This document shows positions 1-10,628 of a DNA stretch of 64,000 nucleotides, one piece after another. Both the position numbers and the translations under genes were made by a program. The notes beneath the pieces were generated by a model. The model had not been told where the DNA came from. It searched no databases and worked only from the letters and a program-made list of their open reading frames with translations. Origin of the DNA: Symbiodinium natans. Its lineage: Eukaryota > Sar > Dinophyceae > Suessiales > Symbiodiniaceae. Positions within the stretch are counted from its first letter, which is position 1. Each line of letters opens with the position of its first letter. The stretch lies in contig CAJNDS010002335.1 in assembly GCA_905221605.1 (NCBI GenBank), forward strand, positions 1,095,387 through 1,159,386, given 5' to 3'.

Positions 1-500
1 TTTAGGGCTTAGGATTTTGGAACCCGGGGGATCGGGGGATTGAGATTAGGGTCATAGACCCGACTACAATTCCTGTTAGGGTATGTGAACCATAAAACCA
101 TTTTAGGGCTCACTCGGTGCCCCTAGAGATTGAGAAGTAGGGCCGCGGTGGGCGTTCGCCTCAGGATGTCCTAAATTCTGAACCCCTGTTGGTGCCCTGT
201 CATCTAGCTTGGAATGCTGGGTCCTTTATGTAATGGCCCAACAGATAAAGGCAACATGATCTGTTGAGCCTTTGCGGAGTTTTTTCTTCGTGGATTCAAG
301 TGCTTGGATGAAGTCAGCAGTTCGGTTTTGGGTGTAGGGTTTGCAAGAGAGAGTCCTCTGGCAAAAGGGGTTTAGGGGTTAGGTTTTAGGGCTCATTATA
401 GGGTTTAGGGTTCAGGGTTAGGAAGGTCTCGGTTTTGCGATGTAGGGCTGCAGGGCCAAACCCTAAACCCTAAACCCTAAACCCTAAACCCTAAACCGGA
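1..500. other. No gene seen; telomeric fragments
   Basis: Unique sequence with short TTTAGGG/CCCTAAA runs at both ends. No exon candidate with good signals before 515. Confidence 0.5.
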
Positions 501-514
501 TTGTTGCTCAGCAG

Positions 515-3369
515 GCCACTGGTGCAACTTTGGATGTGGCCTTGGCCGACCTGGACTCACTCAGGCGGGATTGCAGCAACGTCGCCACTTGAAGGTTACT
601 TACAAACGGGTTTAGGGTTTAGGGTTTAGGGTACTTACTGGCCACGTATGACTGTACTTGTAGCCCACATTATGACTAGATTAGGGCACTTAACGGGCTT
701 ATAAGTGGGTCATTGGTGCAGTTACACTTGGTTCATAAGTGCCCTGAACCTCCTAGCACACTTGGGCTGCGGAATCACCACCCCTGCACCCCTCCGATGC
801 AGTGGAAAGTGTCCATAAGTGCTTAGGTTTGCATAGGAAGGCCAACTGGACAAGCAACCCTATACCCTAAACCCTAAACCCTAAACCCTGATGATTTTTC
901 CCTACCGCTCGCATGTGGGTAGGAAGACGATGTTCTAACCTGCCAGGCCTGGCTTGCTTCCATGTCGGACTTAGGACCAGTTCTTATGGACGCCTCATTG
1001 GATCCTATCCTACCCCCTCACTCCCACCATATGTTGTTGGTTCTTCCTGGGGAACTCGGAAAACGGGTTCTATGAAAGAAAAATGGGGCACTTACTTCCC
1101 TCCTGCCCCTACGAAATAAAAACCAGTGAGGTATCTTGCGCACAGGGGGATATTTTCGGGCTGGGTAGCTGGAGATATCCAAGCCCAGGCGGAACGCGGC
1201 AGAGGCGGTCAAGGTTGCGCGGCAGGCAGAGGGGAGAACCCCACGGTTGAAGGTTTCGGGTTTAGGGTTTAGGGTTTAGGGTTTAGGGCGCGGGGTCAAA
1301 AAGGGCTTAGGGAACCTAACCCCCTCAATCCTACCCTACATGTTTGTCGCCGCTTCTGAGTTTGTTGAAGCGTATGCGTCCGACATGCAAGTTTTCTTTT
1401 GCAAAGTACCGTCCTTCCAGCTCGTTTTTTTGGTTGACTGGGCAGAGATGCCTTGTAGACCGGAGTCGACTGAGGCCGCGCTCTAGAGAGGGTTTAGGGT
1501 TTAGGGTTTAGGGGCTCTAGTGCTTCAGTGTTTTTCCCTTTGCTGCACAGTACGGTGAGGGCCTTCTCCCGGCATTCAGCAAGCCCCGGGTTCGAAACAA
1601 AAGGGTTTAGGGTTTAGGGTTTAGGGTTTAGGGTTTAGGTTTTAGGGTTTAGGGTTTAGGGTTTAGGGAGCCGCCTTTGTTCCGACGACACACACAGACT
1701 TCAGACGTTTGCGCATCCCTGCCAGTGTGGTGCGAGGCTGTCAGGCAGGTGGCAAACGAGCCTTCTAAACCCCAAACTTTCTAATAACCCTAAACCCTAA
1801 ACCCTAAACCCTAAACCTCAAACCCCACAAACCCTAAACCAAAACCTTTTAATTCCCAAGTCGGCTGCTTTACTCGAGAGGGCCCCCTTGCAAATCGAAG
1901 GTGGTGGCGAGCGCGGCCCGTACTGGAGCAGGCTACGAGGGCGGTGTTGGCCTCAGTTTGTGGTCTAAACCCTAAACCCTATATGAGGGCCTGAGGGAGC
2001 AGAGGCTGGCTTTATTTTTAGGCGTACCCTAAGCCAATAAACCCTGAAACCCTGGACCCCACACCATCCCCAAAACCCGGGCACTTAACTTCAGACCCGA
2101 GAGTCCAGACTTCTTAAATGCCAATAATTTCGATGCTTGTCTTTAGGGGCCCTTGAAAACAGGTTTGAGGCCGAGCCTGTGCCAGTTTCAGGTGGATAGC
2201 TTGCCTCTCCATGCCCTTCCCTAAATCCTAAACCCTAAATCCTACTAGTGCCCCTATATACCTTATGCAAGGTACCTCACCTAGGAAGTAAGAGTTGATT
2301 CTTGGAGGGCTCTAGGCCTTAGCCCTAAACTTTGAGAGTCGAAGCTGAGGGTGTTGAGGGCTCAGGGTTTAAAGCCCAAACCCCAAACCCTAAACCCCAA
2401 ACCCTAAACCCCAAACCCCAAACCCTAAACCCCAACCCCAACCCCAAACCCCAAACCCCAAACCCTAAACCCTAAACCCTAAACCCTAAACCCCCAAGGC
2501 CCCGCCGGGGAGAAGGTCGACAAGGAAGTGGGCAAGCTCTTGGAGGACAGACGGGTTTAGGGACTAGGGGTTTAGGGGTTTAGAGTTTAGGGTTTAGGGT
2601 TTAGGGTTTAGGGGTTTAGGCTTTAGGGGTTAGGGGTTTAGGGTTTAGGGTTTAGGGTTTAGGGGTTTAGGGGTTTAGGGTTTAGGGTTTAGGGTTTGGG
2701 GGGCGAGTCCTGTGAGACTTTTGAGTACTTGGAGGTTCATGGGTACTATAACCCCAATTGTTTAGGGTTCAGGGTTTATCACCCCAATTAGAAGTCCACT
2801 TATAACTTACTTAGGCTATAATTGGGGTGATAAGTACCCTCAACCTGCACATAGGGTTTGGGCAACCGTGCATGAAGGGTTCATGCTCATCATCCCTTTG
2901 TAAACCCTAAGCCCTATAAACCCTAAACCCATTGAGATCTGGGTTCTGCACGTGGCTCACATGTTTTTTAATGTTCATTGCGCTCACCCGGAGTCGGTGT
3001 TGGTGGCTTCGGTAGACTGCGCCCGTTCAGTTGCAGGCCCCGGCAGAGGTGAGGCAGTGCAGAGGGTTTAGGGTTTAGGGTTTAGGGTTTAGGGTTTAGG
3101 GTTTAGGGTTTAGGGTTTAGGGTTTAGGGTTTAGGGTTGCAGGCGCGACTCCTGTACTTAAGGGATAGAAGGGGAGACCCCTAGAAGGGACCCTTATAAC
3201 CTTCTTCCCGTAAACAACCCCCTATATTATACCATCGTATAGTCCCTATTTACCAAAGTAGCCCCTACAGTACCCCCCCCCCAGGTCCCTTACGAGGATC
3301 ATGGGGTTTAGGGTGTAGGTATAGTCCCTATTTACCAAAGTAGCCCCTACAGTACCCCGAAGATGAATT

Positions 3370-3410
<41 letters not shown>

Positions 3411-6400
3411 CAGGTCCCTTACGAGGATCCCTCCTTGAGTCTCTCAATGGCTCAGGGAGTACACTGAGCACACACAGAACCGGCAACTGCCTCTCTCATG
3501 GGGTTTCGCGTGTAGGGTTTAGGGTTTAGGGTTTAGGGTTTAGGGTTTAGGGTTTAGGGTTTAGGGTTTAGGGTTTAGGGTTTAGGGTTTAGGGTTTAGG
3601 GTTTAGGGTTTAGGCTTGAAGTCGGCTTCTCCAGGACTTCGGCTTGCTGCAGGAGGACGGAAGTACGATCGCTACGTCCGGAGGCCAAAGCAAGGCGCAG
3701 CTGGACGGGTTAAGTTTAGGGTTTAGGGTCTCGGGTTCAGGGTTTAGGGTTTAGGGTTTCGGGTTTAGGGATTAGGGTTTAGGGTTTAGGGTTCATTCTT
3801 CCAGACACGGATCAAGAGTCTGGCGATGGCGTCCGCGGCTTTAGGGCCTAGGGCGGTTCAGGGGCTAGGGTCTAGGGTCAAGGACTTAGTTAGGGTTGAT
3901 GCTCACTGTGCCGGCTCGTGATGCTTGCTGGGGGCGCCTGCTCTGTGAAGGGCCTTCCCCGCTGACGCCTGCTCTGTGAAGGGCCTTCCCTGCTGATGCT
4001 CATGATGCTCGCTGGGGGCGCCTGCTCTGTGAAGGGCCTTCCCCGCTGACGCCTGCTCTGTGAAGGGCCTTCCCCGCTGATGCTCATGATGCTCGCTGGG
4101 GGCGCCTGCTCTGTGAAGGGCCTTCCCCGCTGATGCTCATGGGGGCGCCCGCTCTGTGAAGGGCCTTCCCCGCTGACGCCTGCTCTGTGAAGGGCCTTCC
4201 CCGCTGATGCTCATGATGCTCGCTGGGGGCGCCTGCTCTGTGAAGGGCCTTCCCCGCTGATGCTCATGATGCTCGCTGGGGGCGCCTGCTCTGTGAAGGG
4301 CCTTCCCCGCTGATGCTCATGATGTTCGCTGGGGGCGCCTGCTCTGTGAAGGGCCTTCCCCGTTGATGCTCATGATGCTCGCTGGGGGCGCCCGCTCTGT
4401 GAAGGGCCTTCCCCGCTGATGCTCATGCTCGCTGGGGGCGCCTGCTCTGTGAAGGGCCTTCCCTGCTGATGCTCATGATTCTCGCTGGGGGTGCCTGCTC
4501 TGTGAAGGGCCTTCCCCACTGATGCTCATGATGCTCGCTGGGGGCGCCTGGGATCTGTGAAGGGCCTTCCCCGCTGATGCTCATGATGCTCGCTGGGGGC
4601 GCCTGCTTTGTGAAGGGCCTTCCCCGCTGATGCTCATGATGCTCGCGCTGGGGATGCCTGCTCCGTGAAGGGCCTTCCCCGCCTGCTCTTGAAGGGCCTT
4701 CCCCACTGATGCTCATGATGCTCGCTGGGGGTGCCTGCTCGTGAAGGGCCTTCCCCGCTGATGCTCATGATTCATGATGCTCGCTGGGGGCGCCTGCTCT
4801 GTGAAGGGCCTTCCCCGCTGATGCTCATGATGCTCGCTGGGGGGCCTGCTCTGTGCAGGCCTTCCCCGCTGATGCTCATGATGCTCGCTGGGGGCGCCTG
4901 CTCTGTGAAGGGCCTTCCCCGCTGATGCTCATGATGCTCGCTGGGGGCGCCTGCTCTGTGAAGGGCCTTCCCCGCTGATGCTCATGGTGCTCGCTGGGGG
5001 TGCCTGCTCTGTGAAGGGCCTTCCCCGCTGATGCTCATGATGCTCGCTGGGGGCCTGCTCTGTGAAGGGCCTTCCCCGCTGATGCTGATGATGCTCGCTG
5101 GGGGCGCCTGCTCTGTGAAGGGCCTTCCCCGCTGATGCTCATGATGCTCGCTGGGGGTGCCTGCTCCGTGAAGGGCCTTGCCCGCTGATGCTCACGATGC
5201 TCGCTGGGGCGCCTGCTCTTGAAGGGCCTTCCCCGCTGATGCTGATGATGCTCGCTGGGGCCTGCTCTTGAAGGGCCTTCCCGCTGATGCTCGTGATGCT
5301 CGCTGGGGGCGCCTGCTCTGTGCAGGGCCTTCCCCGCTGATGCTCATGATGCTCGCTGGTGGCGCCTGCTCTGTGAAGGGCCTTCCCCACTGATGCTCAT
5401 GATGCTCGCTGGGGGCGCCTGCTTTGTGAAGGGCCTTCCCCGCTGATGCTCATGATGCTCGCTGGGGGCGCCTGCTCTGTGAAGGGCCTTCCCCGCTGAT
5501 GCTCGTGATGCTCGCTGGGGGCGCCTGCTCTGTGAAGGGCCTTCCGCGCTGATGCTCATGCTGCTCGCTGGGGGCGCCTGCTCTGTGAAGGGCCTTCCCC
5601 ACTGATGCTCATGATGCTCGCTGGGGGCGCCTGCTCTGTACAGGGCTTACCTGCTGATGCTCATGATGCTCGCTGGGGGCGCCTGCTCTGTGAAGGGCCT
5701 TCCCCGCTGATGCTCATGATGCTCGCTGGGGGCGCCTGCTCTGTGAAGGGCCTTTCCCGCTGATGCTCATGATGCTCGCTGGGGGTCCCTGCTCTGTGAA
5801 GGGCCCCGCTGATGCTCATGATGCTCGCTGGGGGCGCCTGCTTTGTGAAGGGCCTTCCCCGCTGATGCTCATGATGCTCGCTGGGGGCGCCTGCTCTGTG
5901 AAGGGCCTTCCCCGCTGATGCTCATGATGCTCGCTGGGGGCGCCTGCTCTGTGAAGGGCCTTCCCCGCTGATGCTCATGATGCTTGCTGGGGGCGCCTGC
6001 TCTGTGAAGGGCCGTCCCCGCTGATGCTCATGATGCTCGCTGGGGGTCCCTGCTCTGTGAAGGGCCTCCCCCGCTGATGCTCATGATGCTCGCTGGGGGC
6101 GCCTGCTTTGTGAAGGGCCTTCCCCGCTGATGCTCATGATGCTCGCTGGGGGCGCCTGCTTTGTGAAGGGCCTTGCATCATGATGGTTGCTGGGGGTGCC
6201 TGCTCCGTGAAGGGCCTTCCCCGTTTATGCTCACGATGCTCGCTGGGGGCGCCTGCTTTGTGAAGGGCCTTCCCCGCTGATGCTCATGATGCTCGCTGGG
6301 ACTCGCTGGGGGCGCCTGCTCTGTGAAGGGCCTTCCCCGCTGATGCTCATGATGCTGGCTGGGGGCCTGCTCTGTGAAGGGCCTTCCCTGCTGATGCTCA

Positions 6401-9232
6401 TGATGCTCGCTGGGGGCGCCTGCTCTGTGAAGGGCCTTCCCCGCTGATGCTCATGGTGCTCGCTGGGGGTGCCTGCTCTGTGAAGGGCCTACCCCGCTGA
6501 TGCTCATGATGCTCGCTGGGGGCGCCTGCTCTGTGAAGGGCCTTCCCCGCTGATGCTCATGATGCTCGCTGGGGGCGCCTGCTTTGTGAAGGGCCTTCCC
6601 CGCTGATGCTCATGATGCTCGCTGGGGGTGCCTGCTCCGTGATGGGCCTTCCCCGCTGATGCCCATGATGCTCGCTGGGGGCGCCTGCTCTTGAAGGGCC
6701 TTCCCCGCTGATGCTCATGATGCTCGCTGGGGGCGCCTGCTCTGTGAAGGGCCTTCCCCGCTGATGCTCATGATGCTCGCTGGGGGCGCCTGCTCTTGAA
6801 GGGCCCCCGCTGATGCTCATGATGCTCGCTGGGGGCGCCTGCTCTGTGCAGGGCCTTCGCCGCTGATGCTCATGATGCTCGCTGGGGGCGCCTGCTCTGT
6901 GAAGGGCCTTCCCCGCTGATGCTCATGATGCTCGCTGGCCTTCCCCTGATGCTCATGGTGCTCGCTGGGGGTGCCTGCTCTGTGAAGGGCCTTCCCCGCT
7001 GATGCTCATGATGCTCGCTGGGGGCGCCTGCTCTGTGAAGGGCCTTCCCCGCTGATGCTCATGATGCTCGCTGGGGGCGCCTGCTCTGTGAAGGGCCTTC
7101 CCCGCTGATGCTTATGATGCTCGCTGGGGGTGCCTGCTCCGTGAAGGGCCTTCCCCGCTGATGCTCACGATGCTCGCTGGGGCGCCTGCTCTTGAAGGGC
7201 CTTCCCCGCTGATGCTCATGATGCTCGCTGGGGGTGCCTGCTCTTGAAGGGCCTTCCCGCTGATGCTCATGATGCTCGCTGGGGGCGCCTGCTCTTCAAG
7301 GGCCTTCCCCGCTGATGCTCATGATGCTCGCTGGGGGCGCCTGCTCTGTGCAGGGCCTTCCCCGCTGATGCTCATGATGCTCGCTGGGGGCGCCTGCTCT
7401 GTGAAGGGCCTTCCCAGCTGATGCTCATGATGCTCGCTGGGGGCGCCTGCTCTGTGAAGGGCCTTCCCCGCTGATGCTCATGCTGCTCGCTGGGGGCGCC
7501 TGCTCTGTGAAGGGCCTTCCCGACTGATGCTCATGATGCTCGCTGGGGGCGCCTGCTCTGTAAAGGGCTTCCCCGCTGATGCTCATGATGCTCGCTGGGC
7601 GCCTGCTCCGTGATGGGCCTTCCCCGCTGATGCCCATGATGCTCGCTGGGGGCGCCTGCTTTGTGAAGGGCCTTCCCCGCTGATGCTCATGATGCTCGCT
7701 GGGGGCGCCTGCTCTGTGAAGGGCCTTCCCCGCTGATGCTCCTGATGCTCGCTGGGGGGCCTGCTCTTGCAGGGCCTTCCTCCCTGATGCTCATGATGCT
7801 CGCTGGGGGCGCCTGCTGTTGAAGGGCCTTCCCCGCTGATGCTCATGATGCTCGCTGGGGGCGCCTGCTCTGTGAAGGGCCTTCCCCGCTGATGCTCATG
7901 ATGCTCGCTGGGGGCGCCTGCTCTGTGAAGGGCCTTCCCCGCTGATGCTCATGATGCTCGCTGGGGGCGCCTGCTCCTTCCCCGCTGATGCTCATGATGC
8001 TCGCTGGGGGTGCCTGCTGTGTGCAGGGCCTTCCCCACTGATCATGATGCTCGCTGGGGGGGGGCTCTGTGAAGGGCCTTCCTCGCTGATGCTCATGATT
8101 GCCGTGAAGAGCTTTCCCCGCTGATGCTCGTGATGCTCGCTGGGGGCGCCTGCTCTTGAAGGGCCTTCCCCGCTGATGCTCATGATGCTCGCTGGGGGCG
8201 CCTGCTCTGTGAAGGGCCTTCCCCTGGGGGTGCCTGCTCTGTGAAGGGCCTTCCCCGCTGATGCTCATGATACTCGCTGGGGGCGCCTGCTCTGTGAAGG
8301 GCCTTCCCCGCTGATGCTGATGATGCTCGCTGGGGGCGCCTGCTCTGTGAAGGGCCTTCCCCGCTGATGCTCATGATGCTCGCTGGGGGCCGCCTGCTCT
8401 GTGAAGGGCCTTCCCCGCTGATGCTCATGATGCTCGCTGGGGCTCGCTGGGGGCGCCTGCTCTGTGAAGGGCCTTCCCCGCTGATGCTCATGATGCTCGC
8501 TGGGGGCGCCTGCTCTGTGAAGGGCCTTCCCCACTGATGCTCATGATGCTCGCTGGGGGCGCCTGTTTTGTGAAGGGCCTTCCCCGCTGATGCTCACGAT
8601 GCTCGCTGGGGGTGTCTGCTCTGTGAAGGGCCTTCCCCGCTGATGCTCATGATGCTCGCTGGGGGCGCCTGCTCTGTGAAGGGCCTTCCCCGCTGATGCT
8701 CATGATGCTCACTGGGGGCGCCTGGTCTGTGAAGGGCCTTCCCCGCTGATGCCCATGATGCTCGCTGGGGGCGCCTGCTCTGTGAAGGGCCTTCCCCGCT
8801 GATGCTCATGATGCTCGCTGGGGGTGCCTGCTCCGTGAAGGGCCTTCCCCGCTGATGCTCATGATGCTCGCTGGGGGCGCCTGCTCTGTGCAGGGCCTTC
8901 CCCGCTGATGCTCATGATGCTCGCTGGGGGGCGCCTGCTCTGTGAAGGGCCTTCCCCGGTGATGCTCGTGATGCTCGCTGGCCATGATGCTCGCTGGGAC
9001 GACTGGGTTCCAGGCTCGGTGCTATGAGCGAGAGCCGAGCTCCATCAGTAGGGTTTAGGGTTTATAAGGTTTAGGGTGTAGGGTACAGGATGTAGGGTGT
9101 AGGGTGTAGGGTGTAGGGTGTACACCATGCGCCGGCTCCCCCATCTTTCCCGCGGAGTGGCATCAACATGTTGTGCCGAAGAAGCGCCAGAAACTCAAGC
9201 AACAAAAGAACCAAGCCGAATCCCCAACATAG
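515..9232 (+). CDS. Candidate exons of an unidentified gene around satellite array 1
   Basis: Short open segments with codon content unlike the repeats: 515-580 (ATLDVALADLDSLRRD, AG before, GT after), about 1340-1486 (FVAASEFVEAYASDMQVFF), about 1671-1748 (ends AGGCAG then GTGGCA), about 1879-1956, 2499-2554 (GEKVDKEVGKLLEDR, then GGTTTAGGG), 3635-3708 (DFGLLQEDGSTIATSGGQSK, then GTTAAG), about 3805-3830 (DTDQESGDGV) and 9128-9232 (EWHQHVVPKKRQKLKQQKN, stop TAG). If they belong together, the 5.1-kb satellite is one intron. Individual exons are plausible; linking them is inference. Confidence 0.3.
632..757. mobile_element. MITE family A, copy 1 (diverged)
   Basis: Family A: about 100-135 bp with terminal inverted repeats CTACTTGGAGGTTCA / TGAACCTCCAAGTAG and an inner GGGCACTTAAGGGGCTTATAA. 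This copy keeps the inner part and the right end (TGCCCTGAACCTCCTAG). Confidence 0.7.
2724..2847. mobile_element. MITE family A, copy 2
   Basis: Left TACTTGGAGGTTCATGG, right AAGTACCCTCAACCTGCA; a short telomeric piece lies inside the left half. Confidence 0.75.
3065..3137 (+). repeat. TTTAGGG tract
   Basis: About ten perfect TTTAGGG units, starting right after a possible exon end (CAGAGGG). Confidence 0.95.
3160..3437. mobile_element. MITE family G, copy 1 (rearranged)
   Basis: Family G: AGGGACCCCTAGAAGGGACC ... TAGTCCCTA..AAGCAGCCCCTA ... AGGGTCCCT. Here the right half is duplicated with long C runs. Confidence 0.65.
3238..3432. repeat. Duplicated segment with a 39-base C run
   Basis: TATAGTCCCTATTTACCAAA and its following bases occur at 3238-3282 and 3319-3358, each followed by a C run (10 bases at about 3274; about 39 at 3371-3409) and AGGTCCCTTACGAGGATC. 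Confidence 0.9.
3513..3614 (+). repeat. TTTAGGG tract
   Basis: About 14 perfect units, ending 20 bases before the acceptor of the candidate exon at 3635. Confidence 0.95.
3896..8998. repeat. Satellite array 1, 53-bp unit, ~96 copies
   Basis: Tandem units of 53 bp. Each has GATGCTC twice (GATGCTCATGATGCTC), then CGCTGGGGGCGCCTGCTCTG, then the near-palindrome GAAGGGCCTTC and CCCC. Copies differ by small deletions and CTCTGTG/CTCCGTG or AAGGG/CAGGG changes. Because 53 is not a multiple of 3, frames shift every copy; open frames on either strand have no coding meaning. Confidence 0.97.
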
Positions 9233-9610
9233 GGGCCTTAATGATCAGAATAGGGTTTTTGGCGGGTTATTATAGTCTAGTTCTAGGGACCTTAATATTT
9301 AGAATAGGGTTTTTGGGGTTATTCTAATATCGTTACAAAGGGTCCAGAAGGGAATGCGATTCGTAATTATCCCGACATATTACTCAGATTTTGGTGGCCC
9401 TGCTTGTTGAGATCTTAATGTTAACCTCGTATTACTAAACCCCCGTAAATTAAAGTGCGCCAGAAGGCCCGGCCGCAATAATAAAGCCCTGGGAATAAAG
9501 TACGCCAGTCGGGGCTTGTTTTTTTTTGGGGGTGTCCGTTGTTCTTTGTTTGTTTATGGAGAGAAAAGAGAGGGAGGGTTAAGGGTTTTATGGTTTAGGA
9601 TTTAGTTAGG

Positions 9611-9840
9611 AAAACATGAAGCGATCAGATTTCGAAGAGAAACCTGAAAACCAAACTCATCAGAAACTTGCAGAGTTTTATTTGAGAGCCTTACTAGAGG
9701 ATTGAAAAAATCTTTCTGGCAAAGGGGGTAGCTTTGGAGGCCGGTGCCCTGGAAATAATCCTGAAAGATCTGCCCCTCGGAATAAAGTTCCTGGAAATTC
9801 CTGCCTGAAAAAAAATCTTCAAATGATCGCTTCATGGTTT
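9611..9840. mobile_element. Inverted-repeat element L, copy 1 (complete)
   Basis: Ends ACATGAAGCGATCA / TGATCGCTTCATGG, about 225 bp, in a telomeric context. Repeated at 10061. Confidence 0.85.
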
Positions 9841-10060
9841 CATTAGGTTTAGGGTTCATGGCTTAGGTTTACTTAGGTGTTGTGGAGTCTTATTGAATTA
9901 GGGTTAAGGGTTTAGGGTTAGGGTTAGGGTTTAGGGATAAGGGTATGGCCTGGTCTCTAAATCCAGGGGCCCGTGCAATTAAAGTCTTCGGGTTTAGGGT
10001 TTAGGGTCTGGGGTTTAATTAGGGTTAAGGGTTTAGGGTTTAGGATTTAATTATAGGAAA

Positions 10061-10262
10061 ACATGAAGCGATCAGATTTCGAAGAGAAACCTGAAAACCA
10101 AACTCCTGAGAAACTTGCTGTTTTTTATTTGAGAGCCTTACTAGAGGATTGAAAAAATCTTTCTGGCAAAGGGGGTAGCTTTGGAGGCCGGTGCCCTGGA
10201 AATAATCCTGAAAGATCTGCCCCTCGGAATAAAGTTCCTGGAAATTCCTGCCTGAAAAAAAG
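10061..10262. mobile_element. Inverted-repeat element L, copy 2 (right end lost)
   Basis: Nearly identical to copy 1 for about 200 bases, differing mainly at CTCATCAG/CTCCTGAG and GAGTT/TTTTT; stops before the right inverted end and runs into TTTAGGG. Confidence 0.88.
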
Positions 10263-10344
10263 CTCTTTAGGGTTTAGGGTTAGGGTTTAGGGTTTAGGGT
10301 TTAGGGTATTAACCAAGCCCTGACCCGTAGAACCCTCCCAGCCC

Positions 10345-10510
10345 TTCTTTCTGATTCTCTCTGATTCCCTATGATCCTCTCTGATTCTCTCTGATCCTTT
10401 CTGATCCTCTCTGATTCTCTCTGATCCTCTCTAATTCTCTCTAAGGAAAGGAATCCTGAGTGATTCTCTCTGATCCTCTCTAAGTCTCTCTAAGGAAAGG
10501 AATCCTTATT
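10345..10510 (+). repeat. TCTCTCTGATTC/TCTCTCTGATCC minisatellite
   Basis: Pyrimidine-rich units TCTCTCTGATTC and TCTCTCTGATCC, about 10 copies, with two insertions of CTAAGGAAAGGAATCC. Confidence 0.85.
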
Positions 10511-10628
10511 CAAAGGGGCCCCCACTCTATTTGGGGGGGTTTGATTGAAGGGGGGGGGGGTTTATTATTACGAGGTCAACATTAACTTTGCGGGATCCGG
10601 TTCCGGCTTTAGAGTTTTGGGGGTGTAG

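Larger units (their letters stand above)
9233..10340. other. Non-coding, element L copies and AT-rich spacer
   Basis: Contains a repeated TTAGAATAGGGTTTTTGG-like motif (about 9244 and 9298), the two element L copies and short telomeric runs. No convincing exon. Confidence 0.6.

Noticed and set aside
3890-8809. Many 60-140 codon open frames on the minus strand
   Set aside because: All lie in the 53-bp satellite; they shift frame each copy and repeat the same few residues.
3896-8998. CRISPR array
   Set aside because: The 53-bp units are contiguous with no unique spacers, in a eukaryotic setting.
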